Positions 31,733-41,432 are shown, counted from the stretch's first letter. The stretch: 64,000 nt of DNA from Phycisphaerales bacterium (GCA_020853095.1 JADYZN010000039.1:1-64000); one strand, 5' to 3'. Notes: a model not told the origin generated them from the sequence alone. Made by a program: numbers and translations.

Positions 31733-33016
31733 TCAGGGGAACAACCCTTTTAATTTCGACGCCTCGGCCACGCGCGAGATGGCGATGCTGTAGGCGGCGG
31801 TGCGGTAGTCGCAGTCGGCGGCGTCCGCCTTGGCATTCACCTCGTCGAAGGCTTTTTCCATCACCTGCTGCAGCTCATCCTGGACGCGCTTGGCATCCCA
31901 GAAAAAGTTCTGCAATCCCTGAACCCATTCAAAATAGGAAACGGTGACGCCGCCGGCGTTGGCCAGGATGTCGGGGATGATCGTCACGCCGTTGTCGCGG
32001 AGGATTTCATCGGCCTTGGGCGTCGTCGGCCCGTTGGCGGCCTCGACCACGGTGGGGGCCTTGACGTGATAGGCGACCTCCTCGGTCAGCGTGTTTTCCA
32101 TGGCCGCCGGCACCAGGACATCGCATTCGCAGGTGAGCAGATCTTCGTTGGTGATGGCGTCGGCGCCGGGGAAATCCTCCAGCGTGCCGTTCTGGCGGTA
32201 ATACTGGCCGGCCGATTCGATGTCGATGCCATCCTCGTCGAATATTCCGCTGGCGCGTTCGGTGAGGGCGATGATCGTCGCGCCGCGCTGCGACAGCAGT
32301 CGCGCTGAATGGTAGCCGACGTTGCCAAACCCCTGCACGGCGATGCGGACATCCGAGAGGGATTTGTTCCGCGTCGCCAGGTATTTTCGCAGTGTGTTCA
32401 TCACGCCCCGGCCGGTCGCCTCCTCGCGGCCGACCGAACCGCCCAGCGTGACCGGTTTGCCGGTTACCACGCCCAGCTCCTGGTGTCCGCGCATCATCGA
32501 ATAGGTGTCGAACATCCACGACATGACCTGTGCGTCGGTGCCGACATCCGGCGCGGGGATGTCCTGGTCCGGGCCGATGATCGGCATGATTTCGTAGGTG
32601 AATCGTCGGGTCAGCCGTTCTTTTTCGCCGGGGGACAGTTTTCGCGGGTCGCACACGACGCCACCCTTGGCGCCGCCGTAGGGGAGATTCACCAGCGCGT
32701 TTTTCCACGTCTGGAGCATGGCCAGCGCCATGACTTCATCGCGCGTCACGCTGGGGTCGTATCGGATGCCTCCTTTGAACGGGCCGCGGGCGCTGTTGTG
32801 CTGCACGCGATAGCCGGTGAAGACCTGGATCCGCCCATCGTCCATCCGCACCGGGCATGAGACCGTCAGCACCCGCTTGGGGGATGAAAGCACCGGTCGC
32901 CAGGTCGGGTCGAGGTTCATCGTGTTGTAGATGCGCTCGAAATAGAGGTGGGCGTTTTGCCAGAATTGCGAATGCGCCTCGGTCTTGGGATGCAGCAGAT
33001 TGGTGCTTTCGGTCAT
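31733..33016 (-). CDS. Glu/Leu/Phe/Val dehydrogenase
   Basis: 427 residues, GdhA/LeuDH-type. Catalytic motifs are 'GGIRYDPSVTRDEVMALAML', 'LVNLPYGGAKGGVVCDPRKL' with the reactive Lys, and 'DIPAPDVGTDAQVMSWM'. A Rossmann 'RIAVQGFGNVGYHSARLLSQ' and 'VEAANGPTTPKAD' follow. It reversibly deaminates L-glutamate (or a branched-chain/aromatic amino acid) with NAD(P). The length favours hexameric glutamate dehydrogenase. AAGGAA lies 5-6 bases before the ATG. It follows dapF at a gap of 25 bases and may be co-transcribed. Confidence 0.93.
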   Translation of the reverse strand: MTESTNLLHPKTEAHSQFWQNAHLYFERIYNTMNLDPTWRPVLSSPKRVLTVSCPVRMDDGRIQVFTGYRVQHNSARGPFKGGIRYDPSVTRDEVMALAMLQTWKNALVNLPYGGAKGGVVCDPRKLSPGEKERLTRRFTYEIMPIIGPDQDIPAPDVGTDAQVMSWMFDTYSMMRGHQELGVVTGKPVTLGGSVGREEATGRGVMNTLRKYLATRNKSLSDVRIAVQGFGNVGYHSARLLSQRGATIIALTERASGIFDEDGIDIESAGQYYRQNGTLEDFPGADAITNEDLLTCECDVLVPAAMENTLTEEVAYHVKAPTVVEAANGPTTPKADEILRDNGVTIIPDILANAGGVTVSYFEWVQGLQNFFWDAKRVQDELQQVMEKAFDEVNAKADAADCDYRTAAYSIAISRVAEASKLKGLFP

Positions 33017-33041
33017 GGACGTTCCTTGTGTGGATGTGCGA

Positions 33042-33917
33042 TCAATCCTCCAGCCAGACGCCGCTGAACACCTCGGTTGCCGGGCCGGTCATGTAGACGT
33101 TGTTGTCGGATTCCCTCCATTCGAGTTTCAAGTCGCCGCCGGGGAGATGCGCCGTGATCTTGCGGTCGGTTTTGCCGGTCAGCACGCCCGCCACGGCCAC
33201 CGCGCACGCGCCGGTCCCGCACGCCAGCGTGATGCCGCTGCCGCGCTCCCAGGTGCGCATGATGACGTCGCCGCGGTTGACCACCCGCACCCAGTGCGCG
33301 TTGATTCGACGGGGAAAGGCGGCGTGATTCTCGACCAGCGGGCCGAGATGGTTCAGATCGATCGATTGAACCTCCGGCACGAAGATCACCGCGTGCGGGT
33401 TGCCCATCGACACCAGAACCGCATCCATCGGCGGGGGGTTGGGCTGGCCTGATTTGGCCGGCCCATCGAAGGAGAGTTGGCGCATCGATTCATGCGTTGA
33501 TGGGCGCAATTTGGCCGCATCGGCCGGGATTTTCGACAGGTCCAGAATCGGCTGGCCCATGTTGACCGTCACCTGATGAACTTTGCCGCGGTCGACGTCG
33601 AGGTGAAGCGTCAGCACGCCCCGCCCGGTCTGGACTTTCATCGGGTTGTTTTTCGTCAGGCCATGATCAAAGGCGTATTTGGCCACGCAGCGGATGCCGT
33701 TGCCGCACATCTCGCTTTCGGAGCCATCGGCGTTGAACATGCGCATCCGCACGTCCGCGGTTTCGCTGGGGAGAATCAGGATCAATCCATCGCCGCCGAT
33801 GCCGAAGTGCCGGTCCGCCACCCGTTTGGCCAGGCCGGCCGGATCGACCACCGGCTGCTCGAATCCGCTGACGTATACATAATCGTTGCCGATGCCGTGC
33901 ATTTTGGTGAACTTCAT
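33042..33917 (-). CDS. dapF: Diaminopimelate epimerase
   Basis: 291 residues. Both catalytic Cys are in the canonical motifs 'SEMCGNGIRCVAKYA' (about residue 73) and 'ITLACGTGACAVAVAG' (about 227). The N-terminus 'FTKMHGIGNDYVYV' is typical. It interconverts L,L- and meso-diaminopimelate in lysine and peptidoglycan biosynthesis. This is informative because many planctomycetes were once thought to lack peptidoglycan. The upstream HEAT protein gene ends 104 bases away on the same strand. Confidence 0.96.
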   Translation of the reverse strand: MKFTKMHGIGNDYVYVSGFEQPVVDPAGLAKRVADRHFGIGGDGLILILPSETADVRMRMFNADGSESEMCGNGIRCVAKYAFDHGLTKNNPMKVQTGRGVLTLHLDVDRGKVHQVTVNMGQPILDLSKIPADAAKLRPSTHESMRQLSFDGPAKSGQPNPPPMDAVLVSMGNPHAVIFVPEVQSIDLNHLGPLVENHAAFPRRINAHWVRVVNRGDVIMRTWERGSGITLACGTGACAVAVAGVLTGKTDRKITAHLPGGDLKLEWRESDNNVYMTGPATEVFSGVWLED

Positions 33918-34021
33918 ACGGACAATTGTAAGCCGTCGCCGTGCGGTCGGCCACCGCGACCGCGATTGACGATGGTGAAGGACGTGAAATGAGGAGACGG
34001 TTCCCGTGAAACCGTCGGCGT

Positions 34022-36247
34022 CTACCCTTCCACGAGGTCCATCGGCGCGTGCGAATCGGAGCGCGGGCTGGTGGTGGCGGGGGATTTTTGTCGTTCGGCC
34101 AGTTTTTGCCGGGCCTGGTCGGCCAGCGAATGGAGCACGCTGGTGTAGCGCGCATCGAGCGGGGGGGTCATCTTGTCGGCCTCGGCGACGAGTTTGATCA
34201 CCTCGGCGTATTCGTTCTCCTGAAGGAGATTGTTGGTCTCGGCGCGGATCTGGGCGCCGATGATCTCCTGGTAGGTGGGGTCTTCCTTGATCAAGGGGGC
34301 GGCGAACTCGATGGCCGGCTCGTATTGCCGGCTGCGCAGGAGGGCTTCGAGGGTCTGGCGGATCAGCCCCTGGGTGACCATTCCCTTGTCCTGCCGTGAG
34401 CGCCAGAAATCGAGGGCGAGTTTGAAATAGGCGGCCGCCTCGGCCGGCTGGTTGAGCCGCATGTAGACCTGGCCTATGTTTTCGCGGGTGTAGGCCAGCG
34501 GCTCCTCATCCTTGTCCTTGAGCTGCTTTTCGGCCAGCGCCTTGAGAATGATCAGCCGGCGTTCGGGCTGGTCATTGAAACGCTGCGCCCATTCCGGAAG
34601 GGCCTCCTTGGGCGCTTCGGGGAAGAGCAGTTGCAGCAGATTCCAGACCGCATCGCGGACCTTGGCGCTGGTTTCGTTGCCGGGGTCCAGTTGCTGATAG
34701 AGCGTGGGGGCGATTTCAAAGGTGGCGCATTTTTCCAGGGCGCGCACGGCCGCGAGCCGGACGGCCTCATCGCGGTCGTTGAGAAGCACCTGCACGATCC
34801 GGTCCACCACCTTGGGATCGCGATATTCGCCCAGGCCATCCAACGCGGCCCGGCGGATGGTCGGCGATTCCTGCGGGCGCAACAATTTGTAAAACAGATC
34901 GCGCAGCGAAGGGTCGCGCAAAACGACCATCGCCTCGACGCAGGATTCGCGAAGGCTCTGGTCGGTTGGATTGGTGCGGGTTTCGACGACCTGCCGCAGG
35001 GAGGCGGCGATGTGCGAGGCGAGTTCGGGGTTTTTATCGCGGGCCAGCGGCCCCAGTTCGCGCAAGGCCCGCGCGGCCGCTTCGGCGACTTTGGGGGAGG
35101 GGTCGCGCAGCAGTTGCAGCAGCGGGTCGATGGCGCGGATGTCGCCGATGGGGGTCAGGGCCTGTGCGATTTCGGCACGAACCTGCTCATCGGGTTCCTG
35201 GGCGAGCTGGGCCAGCAGGGGTTCGAGGGATTCGGGGTCGTTGATGACCCGCAGCGCCCTTGCCACCTCCATGCGCACCTCGGCGGCGCTGTCGCCGACC
35301 ATCTGGCGAAGCTGCTGTTTGATGGGGGCGGGGATGGCGCGGTTGTTGAGCTTGTCGTTGTAGACGATGCGCGCCCCCACCGCCCGGATCGCCGGTTCGG
35401 CGGAGCGCAGATAACGAAGCAGCACTTCGGGGCGCTGGGCATCGGGCATCGCCTGGTATTGGGAAAACAGCAGTGACTGCATCTCGTCGCGCATCTGGCC
35501 GAGCCGATATTGCAACTGGTCGAACCGAACGGCGCGGTTGTCGAGCAGGTTGACCCGCCACTGGGTTTCGGTCAGGTCGTGGTTGTCGGTCCACCATTGC
35601 TGCCAGCGGGCGGGGTCGCGGCCGATGGTTTCGATGCCGGTCATGGTCGCCAGAGCGTCGGCGGCGGCGTTGTGGATGGGGGAAGGTTCGTTGGCATCGG
35701 CCAGCAGGTTGACGAGGACTTCGGCGGCCCGTTTTTCGATGGATGTTCCCAGTGCCTTGATCGCCGCCAGGCGGGTTTCGCGCTGGGGCGAGGAGGTGGC
35801 CAGCGAGGCCAGCCGTGAAAAGACCTCGGTGTTGTCCTTGAAGGCGCTCAGGGCCTGTATCGCCGCTTCGGTCATGGGGCGATCGACGCCGATCAGGGCG
35901 AACAGGGGGTTGATGAACTGTGGATCGGGGGCGGGGTCGATGGCCAGGGCCTTGGCGACGGCCAGTTGACCGGGGCGGTTGGCCGCGGCCTGCAGGATGC
36001 GGTTGAGGATGGTGTTGGCCGCCTCGGTATGACGTAAAACCAGCCGTCGGGCGGCCTCATCGCGTTCGGTCTGGGTGATGGAGTCATCGGCCAACTGGGC
36101 GGCAAGCTGGTCCATCTCCCGCTGGAGCATGGTGTGCGGGTCGGGCAGCGGTGCGGTGGTGGGGAGGGTTTGGGCGCGAATCGGTCCGGTGGCCGCGACA
36201 ACGACCATCAGGAGAAATCCAGCCATAAACCGGCGATTCAAATGCAC
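34022..36247 (-). CDS. Exported HEAT-repeat protein
   Basis: From the GTG at 36247 (AGGA 7 bases upstream) the product is 741 residues. A signal peptide follows ('RRFMAGFLLMVVVAATGPIRA'-like, near residues 5-25), then a helical region. At least eight HEAT/PBS-lyase-type units are visible: 'AAEVRMEVARALRVINDPES', 'EQVRAEIAQALTPIGDIRAI', 'PKVAEAAARALRELGPLARD', 'PTIRRAALDGLGEYRDPKVV', 'EAVRLAAVRALEKCATFEIA'. The C-terminal quarter has TPR-like helices ('QVYMRLNQPAEAAAYFKLAL'). Proteins of this kind act as protein-binding scaffolds. A longer in-frame start at 36406 is unlikely since it would place 53 residues before the signal peptide. Confidence 0.8.
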   Translation of the reverse strand: MHLNRRFMAGFLLMVVVAATGPIRAQTLPTTAPLPDPHTMLQREMDQLAAQLADDSITQTERDEAARRLVLRHTEAANTILNRILQAAANRPGQLAVAKALAIDPAPDPQFINPLFALIGVDRPMTEAAIQALSAFKDNTEVFSRLASLATSSPQRETRLAAIKALGTSIEKRAAEVLVNLLADANEPSPIHNAAADALATMTGIETIGRDPARWQQWWTDNHDLTETQWRVNLLDNRAVRFDQLQYRLGQMRDEMQSLLFSQYQAMPDAQRPEVLLRYLRSAEPAIRAVGARIVYNDKLNNRAIPAPIKQQLRQMVGDSAAEVRMEVARALRVINDPESLEPLLAQLAQEPDEQVRAEIAQALTPIGDIRAIDPLLQLLRDPSPKVAEAAARALRELGPLARDKNPELASHIAASLRQVVETRTNPTDQSLRESCVEAMVVLRDPSLRDLFYKLLRPQESPTIRRAALDGLGEYRDPKVVDRIVQVLLNDRDEAVRLAAVRALEKCATFEIAPTLYQQLDPGNETSAKVRDAVWNLLQLLFPEAPKEALPEWAQRFNDQPERRLIILKALAEKQLKDKDEEPLAYTRENIGQVYMRLNQPAEAAAYFKLALDFWRSRQDKGMVTQGLIRQTLEALLRSRQYEPAIEFAAPLIKEDPTYQEIIGAQIRAETNNLLQENEYAEVIKLVAEADKMTPPLDARYTSVLHSLADQARQKLAERQKSPATTSPRSDSHAPMDLVEG

Positions 36248-36492
36248 TTGCGATCCTGATCCAGCCGCATCCGACGGCGACGATAAAAGCCCGGTACCGG
36301 TAAAATCCCTCGCGGGCGTTAAATTACCGGATTTTATTCCATCGGCAAAGCACGGATGACGCGGTGATGCCCTTTCGCTGACGTTTTTCTGATGGGGGTC
36401 GGTCATTGCTCTTGCCGAGGCGATTGTCCGATGAGTAAAGTAGACAACGGCGGCGAGAGTGGTCCCGGTGGCGGAGTGGAAGATGGTGGGCC

Positions 36493-37812
36493 ATGAATGA
36501 CTGGTACGAGGCCGAGCAGCGGGTGGAGAAGGCCAGGGAGCTGTTTGAACAGTGCAAATGGCCCGAAGCGCTGGAGGAATTACGCGCCGCCATCGCGATC
36601 AATCCTTACAACAGCGGGTGGTTTTTCAATCTGGGGCTGACGCTGGATGAGCTGGGCCGGTATGACGAGGCGGCCGAGGCGTATCGGCAGGCGCTGGGCA
36701 TCGACGAGGATGACCTTCAGGCGATGACCCACCTTGGGGTGGATTTGTGCCGCACCGGCCGGTTGCAGGAGGCGTTGAAGACGTTTGAAGCCGTCGAGGC
36801 GCGCGACTCCACCTTTGAAGCCTCCTATTGCAACCGCATTCTGGTCTACAGCGAGCTGGGCGATCACGAAAAGGCCGAGGAGATGTTTTATCTCGCCCGG
36901 CTTTATAAGGAGCAATGCCCGCACTGTTATTACGCGATCGGATGCAGCCTGAACGCGCGGGGGCAGTATGACCGGGCGATCTATTGTTTTCAGCGAGCGC
37001 TGGACCTGGATGAGGAACTTCCGCACGTTCACGTCAGTATCGCCAAAGCGCAATGGAACAAGGGTGAGTTGGAACAGGCCCGTCGCAATTATCTGACCGC
37101 GCTTCGTCAGGAGCCGGGGGACACCGACATTCTGCTGTATTTGGGCGGGTTGCTGGCCGAGATGGGCCGGCTGGAGGAGGCGGGTGAAAAATATCGCCGG
37201 GCGATCGAATTAAAGCCCGATGCGCCGGCGCCGCACTATTGTCTGGGGCGCTGGTTGATGCGGTCTGGCCGGACAACCGAGGCCGTACGGGCGTTGGAGC
37301 GCACGCTGGAGCTGGATCCCACCTTTGGCGGGGCGCACCTTCGATTGGCGCAGATCTGCCACCGTCAGCGCGACGTGGCGGGAATGCAGTCGCACCTGCG
37401 TGCCGAACTGCTGTTGCGGCCGGAAGATGCGGACCTTTTGCGCGATCTTGCGGATTTGTTGCTGGACACCGGCGACGCCCGCGCCGCCGTCGCCTGTTTG
37501 CGCCGGCAGGTGCAGGTTGACGAGGGGGATTGCAAAGCCTGGCAGAATCTGGGCGTGGCGCAATTTCTGATCGGGCGTTATGCGGATGGCATCGCCAGCA
37601 GCCGGCAGGCCCTGCGGCGCGACCCGCGAAACACCGCCGCCATGCACAACATCGCGCTGGCATATTGCCATCTGAAACAATACCCAAGGGCGATGCTGTG
37701 GACCCGGCGCGGCATGAGGTTGTCGCCGCGCGACCGTTCATTGCGCGCCTTGCACCTTCGATTGGTCTTTTTGCGAATGGCCAAACGCATCCGGGCCTGG
37801 ATGGGCAAATAA
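36493..37812 (+). CDS. Tetratricopeptide-repeat protein
   Basis: 439 residues with about ten TPR units of 34 residues, for example 'GWFFNLGLTLDELGRYDEAA', 'AMTHLGVDLCRTGRLQEALK', 'YYAIGCSLNARGQYDRAIYC', 'LLYLGGLLAEMGRLEEAGEK' and 'AWQNLGVAQFLIGRYADGIA'. No signal peptide is present, so it is presumably a cytoplasmic scaffold. It is divergent from the HEAT gene, and followed 59 bases later by an AI-2E-type permease gene. Partner proteins cannot be inferred. Confidence 0.9.
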   Translation: MNDWYEAEQRVEKARELFEQCKWPEALEELRAAIAINPYNSGWFFNLGLTLDELGRYDEAAEAYRQALGIDEDDLQAMTHLGVDLCRTGRLQEALKTFEAVEARDSTFEASYCNRILVYSELGDHEKAEEMFYLARLYKEQCPHCYYAIGCSLNARGQYDRAIYCFQRALDLDEELPHVHVSIAKAQWNKGELEQARRNYLTALRQEPGDTDILLYLGGLLAEMGRLEEAGEKYRRAIELKPDAPAPHYCLGRWLMRSGRTTEAVRALERTLELDPTFGGAHLRLAQICHRQRDVAGMQSHLRAELLLRPEDADLLRDLADLLLDTGDARAAVACLRRQVQVDEGDCKAWQNLGVAQFLIGRYADGIASSRQALRRDPRNTAAMHNIALAYCHLKQYPRAMLWTRRGMRLSPRDRSLRALHLRLVFLRMAKRIRAWMGK

Positions 37813-37871
37813 TCGCTTGGCGTCCGGTTCGCCTCTTGCCACTCTTTTTCGCGGATTTATCCTTGATCGAC

Positions 37872-38993
37872 ATGAATGAAGCGCAAACGCCCCCTTCGCA
37901 TCAACCGCGCCCCCGGCCCGTCTGGGTGCAGCCGCTGGCGGTGATTTTCTGCTGCACGGTGGCGGTGGCGCTGCTGCTCTATTTTTTCGATGCCTTCAGC
38001 ACGGTGCTGCTGGGGGCGCTGGCGGCGGCGATCGTGGCCTCGACGCTCAATCCGCTGTGCCGGTTCATCCCCGGCCCGCGCGGGGTGTCGGCGGCCTTGC
38101 TGGGGTTGGGGTTGATCGTGGGGGTGGCGGGGTTGATCCTGGGGCTGTCCTGGCCGCTGGCCGATCCGATTCAACGGGAGCTGCATGAATGGCCCGAACG
38201 CAAGGTCAAGATTGACACCCTGTTGCAGGAGTGGAGCGCCCGCCTGCAACTGGACGAGGTGGTGACGGTCGATGCGCTGTTCGTGAACGTCGGGCGGTTT
38301 TTCGCGGGCGAAAGCGGGCCGAGATTTTTCACGCGCGGCGCGGACGTGCTGCTGGCGATCCTGATCTGGCTGGCGTTCATCTTCATCGGTTCGATATTCA
38401 TGCTGGCCGACCCGTGGGACAGCCTTCTGCTGCCGGCATTGCGCACCGCGTCGCCGACGCTGCGCCCGCGACTGGAGGAATTGCTGTTCAATCTCGGTCC
38501 GCGCCTGCGCCGATGGGTGATCGGGACGATGATCAGCATGTGCATCGTCTTCACCGCATCGCTCATCGGATACAGTTCGATCGGCCTGAATTTCGCGTTG
38601 CCGCTGGCGATGCTGGCGGGAATGTGCGAAATCGTCCCGACCGTCGGCCCGGCCTGCGCGGCGATCATCGCGATTCTCTTTGGCGCCACCCAAAGCGGGC
38701 AGGTGGTCATCGGGGTGATTTGCGTTTACACGATCATCCAGAGCATCGAGGCGTACGTCATTTTGCCGATGATCATGCGCGGCGCGGTCCGCATTCATCC
38801 GGCCGTGACACTCTTTTCGGTGGTGTTGTGGGGAAAAATCTTCGGCGTGCCGGGAATGATGCTGGCGATCCCGATCAACCTGACCATCGCCAGCGCCGTT
38901 GAACATCTGTACGTCCGCCCGCGCGACCGGCGGCTCAAAGGCAATCCAGCGGCCATGGCCGCGCCGTCGCCGCCCGCGGAGATCGCGGTGTGA
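37872..38993 (+). CDS. AI-2E transporter family (PerM/YdiK-like) membrane protein
   Basis: 373 residues from the ATG at 37872. The family hallmark is seven or eight membrane segments with a long loop: 'AVIFCCTVAVALLLYFFDAF', 'GVSAALLGLGLIVGVAGLIL', then a hydrophilic part, 'LLAILIWLAFIFIGSIFMLA', 'WVIGTMISMCIVFTASLIGY', 'LALPLAMLAGMCEIVPTVGP'-like and 'LFSVVLWGKIFGVPGMMLAI'. PerM/YdiK/TqsA relatives export or permeate small molecules; the substrate is not evident. Its stop is 6 bases from the convergent gene. Confidence 0.9.
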   Translation: MNEAQTPPSHQPRPRPVWVQPLAVIFCCTVAVALLLYFFDAFSTVLLGALAAAIVASTLNPLCRFIPGPRGVSAALLGLGLIVGVAGLILGLSWPLADPIQRELHEWPERKVKIDTLLQEWSARLQLDEVVTVDALFVNVGRFFAGESGPRFFTRGADVLLAILIWLAFIFIGSIFMLADPWDSLLLPALRTASPTLRPRLEELLFNLGPRLRRWVIGTMISMCIVFTASLIGYSSIGLNFALPLAMLAGMCEIVPTVGPACAAIIAILFGATQSGQVVIGVICVYTIIQSIEAYVILPMIMRGAVRIHPAVTLFSVVLWGKIFGVPGMMLAIPINLTIASAVEHLYVRPRDRRLKGNPAAMAAPSPPAEIAV

Positions 38994-38999
38994 CCTCCG

Positions 39000-39695
39000 C
39001 TACAGGTCCAGCCTCTGATAGACCCACCAGGCGATGAATCCCGCCGCCGTCAAAACGGCCAGGATAATCAACCATTCCATCAGGCGAAGCAATCGGCGCA
39101 ATCGAAGGTATCGCCGCACGCGGCCAGTCACCGCCGGCAGGTACAGATGCTCATCGGGAAGCAGCATTTCATAAGCGGCCCTCATTTGCGACAACAAAGC
39201 ATCGTAACGCCCGCCCGCCAGTGGCCGCAGGGACAGTTCGGCCGCCTGTAGGTGGTTGGCCGCCGCCTCGGTTGAGCAATCCATCGCGGTGGCCAGCCGC
39301 CGGTGGTCGAACCGGCCGCCATGGTGCAGGATGAACGCCTCGCGCTGTTGAAACGGCAGCCCTCGAACGGCGCGGATGAACGCGGCGTAGGGCGCATCGC
39401 CCGCCTGTGCGGCCGACATCAGCGTTTCGTTGTGCAGGTCGGGTTGATAACGGGCGGTTTGGCGGGTTGCCAGAACCGTGTGATGTTCAAACCAGCGCGG
39501 CGTCGCCAGATGAATCGACCGGGAGGCCAGGGCCAACCCCCGTTTCATCATCAGCCGGGTGACCGAGCTGCCCAGGTCCGACCGGCCGGTCAGCGCATGG
39601 GCCATCCGATGTACCACCGGGTATTGTTCGGTCAACAACCGCTCGATCGCGTTTCGCGGCGGCGGGGGGGCCGGGCCACTCATGGCGGGAATCAT
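39000..39695 (-). CDS. Sigma-70 region 4-like protein with C-terminal membrane anchor
   Basis: 231 residues from the ATG at 39695 (another Met is four codons on). The middle resembles an ECF-like sigma factor: a helical region 'YPVVHRMAHALTGRSDLGSS', then 'FIRAVRGLPFQQREAFILHH' and 'RLATAMDCSTEAAANHLQAA', which is the region 4 HTH in a divergent form. The C-terminus ends with a transmembrane helix ('LMEWLIILAVLTAAGFIAWW'). Region 2 is weak or absent. It may be a membrane-tethered sigma-like regulator or an inactive relative. It starts 19 bases after the histone-deacetylase-family gene. Confidence 0.6.
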   Translation of the reverse strand: MIPAMSGPAPPPPRNAIERLLTEQYPVVHRMAHALTGRSDLGSSVTRLMMKRGLALASRSIHLATPRWFEHHTVLATRQTARYQPDLHNETLMSAAQAGDAPYAAFIRAVRGLPFQQREAFILHHGGRFDHRRLATAMDCSTEAAANHLQAAELSLRPLAGGRYDALLSQMRAAYEMLLPDEHLYLPAVTGRVRRYLRLRRLLRLMEWLIILAVLTAAGFIAWWVYQRLDL

Positions 39696-39714
39696 ATCCG
39701 CATCGCGTCGTGAA

Positions 39715-40716
39715 TCACGCCCCCAGGCTGACCAGATGCCGGACGACGCAGCGGCCCAGGACGCGCAGGTTGTAGCCCCCTTCGAGCAGACTGATGACCC
39801 TTCCATCGCAATACCGGTCGGCGACGGCGACCAGAGCGCGGGTCATCTGCTCAAAACCATCATCGCTCAGGTTGATGTCGGCCAGCGGATCATCCTGGTG
39901 CGCATCGAAGCCGGCGGAAATCAGCAGCACCTGCGGGCGAAATTCCTCCAATTCGGGAACCACCCGGCTGTCGATCACCCGCAGATAGTCGATGTCTTCG
40001 GCGCCTGGGTCAAAGGGGATGTTGATGGTGTAGCCGCGCGCCCTGGCGTGGCCGATCTCCCAGTCGTGGCCGCTGCCGGGATAACAGGTGCGCGGGTTCT
40101 GGTGCAGGCTGATGAACAGGACATCGGGATCATCGTCAAAGGCGGCCTGCGTGCCGTTGCCGTGATGAACGTCAAAATCGACGATGGCGATCCGTCCGAT
40201 GCCATAAGCCTGTTGAAGATAGCGCGCGGTGATGGCGACGTTGTTGAAAAGACAAAATCCCATCGGCCGTTGCGGCTCGGCGTGGTGGCCGGGTGGACGG
40301 ATGGCCGCGAACGCCCGCCTCGCCCGGCCGCGCAGGACGGCATCGGCACACCCCATGGCCGCGCCCGCCGCCAGCAGGGCGATCTGGTAACTGTCGGGAC
40401 CAACCGGCGTGTCCCCCTGGTCCAGCACGCCACCTCCATGCAGGCAGATGCGCTCGATGCGCTGGATCATGTCGGGCGGGTGAACCGTTTGCACCCATCG
40501 GAGATCGGCGGGGTCGGGGGACAATTCCAGAAGTTTGGGCAACCCCAGCGGATGAAGTCCAAATTTCATGGAAAAATCGGGAAACGGATTGGGCGAATCG
40601 ACCAGCCCGGCATCGCGCACGGCTTTGAAAATGGCACGGATGCGGTCGGGCCTCTCGGGGTGATGAGGTCCGGTGAGGTGATCGGCAAAACGAGGGCTGG
40701 TGCAAAGAGCGATCAT
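39715..40716 (-). CDS. Histone deacetylase / acetylpolyamine amidohydrolase family protein
   Basis: 333 residues of the arginase-like deacetylase fold. Motifs: 'HHPERPDRIRAIFKA' at the N-terminus, 'RPPGHHAEPQRPMGFCLFNN' near 150 with the charge-relay His pair, 'AIVDFDVHHGNGTQAAFDDD' near 180 with the zinc Asp and His, and 'LISAGFDAHQDDPLADINLS' near 265. Bacterial members remove acetyl groups from lysine, polyamines or small molecules (AcuC, AphA). All zinc ligands look intact. It starts 10 bases before the end of the VTT gene region and is likely co-transcribed with the sigma-4-like gene. Confidence 0.93.
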   Translation of the reverse strand: MIALCTSPRFADHLTGPHHPERPDRIRAIFKAVRDAGLVDSPNPFPDFSMKFGLHPLGLPKLLELSPDPADLRWVQTVHPPDMIQRIERICLHGGGVLDQGDTPVGPDSYQIALLAAGAAMGCADAVLRGRARRAFAAIRPPGHHAEPQRPMGFCLFNNVAITARYLQQAYGIGRIAIVDFDVHHGNGTQAAFDDDPDVLFISLHQNPRTCYPGSGHDWEIGHARARGYTINIPFDPGAEDIDYLRVIDSRVVPELEEFRPQVLLISAGFDAHQDDPLADINLSDDGFEQMTRALVAVADRYCDGRVISLLEGGYNLRVLGRCVVRHLVSLGA

Positions 40717-40726
40717 CCGGATGGCC

Positions 40727-41395
40727 TTATTCTATCCCAATTCGCTTGAAGTACTCGGGGAAAAGATACCGCAGCGCCAGCGGCGTCAACAGCACCAGGT
40801 TCATGGCCACCTGCAGGAGGATGAATTCGAGCGTGGCGACGCGGTGCGGGTCGGCACCGAGCGTGACGTAGAGCGTGATGGCGGGCAGATTGCCCAGCAA
40901 CGTGCCCATGGCGACGCCGATCAATGAAATGTTCGTCAGGCCAAAGAGATAATTGCTCAATGAGAAGGGGAAGACGTGGATCAACCGGACGGCCATGACC
41001 GCCATGAACCCATTGTGGCCGAGCTTCTCGTTCAACCGGCGGAGCTTTTGCAGGCGGGATTCGATGGTGGAGTGATACCATTCGGCCGCCAGCCAGCGTG
41101 ACAGAAGCAAGGTCAAACCCGATGACAGCGCCGCCGCGATGTCGCACCAGATGACGCCCCACACCATGCCAAACCCGCAGCCGGCCAGCACCTGTATCCA
41201 CCAGACCGGCAGCAACAACACCGTGGCGGCGGCGTAGATGGCGATGACGATCAGGGGGGAAAGGATCGGATGAGCCGCCGTCCATCGCGCGACATCCTGG
41301 CCGAGAATTTGAGGGTGATGGGCGATGGTCCGCCCGCGCTCGGTTCCCAGCAGCGCAACCAGCGCCAGGATCATGGCGCAGATCAACAGGCACAA
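40727..41395 (-). CDS. TVP38/TMEM64 (VTT domain, DedA-like) membrane protein
   Basis: 222 residues from a TTG at 41395. Hydrophobic helices near 1-17, 42-70, 75-100 and 160-210, with the VTT/SNARE-associated signature 'GMVWGVIWCDIAAALSSGLT' and 'FMAVMAVRLIHVFPFSLSNY' and 'ISLIGVAMGTLLGNLPAITL'. The family has been linked to lipid scrambling or flipping. No ATG or GTG lies upstream before the in-frame stop; a CTG 24 bases upstream (adding HKLRRFSL-type residues) has AGGA at 7 bases and is a possible start. It follows the zinc-ribbon membrane protein. Confidence 0.85.
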   Translation of the reverse strand: MCLLICAMILALVALLGTERGRTIAHHPQILGQDVARWTAAHPILSPLIVIAIYAAATVLLLPVWWIQVLAGCGFGMVWGVIWCDIAAALSSGLTLLLSRWLAAEWYHSTIESRLQKLRRLNEKLGHNGFMAVMAVRLIHVFPFSLSNYLFGLTNISLIGVAMGTLLGNLPAITLYVTLGADPHRVATLEFILLQVAMNLVLLTPLALRYLFPEYFKRIGIE

Positions 41396-41432
41396 CGAAA
41401 ACCGGCGGAGCTTGTGCAGGGTGAAATCCTCA

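Noticed and set aside
36431-36496. 21-residue leader ORF overlapping the TPR gene start (ATGA)
   Set aside because: No Shine-Dalgarno and a glycine-rich, non-conserved-looking product; the overlap may be chance.
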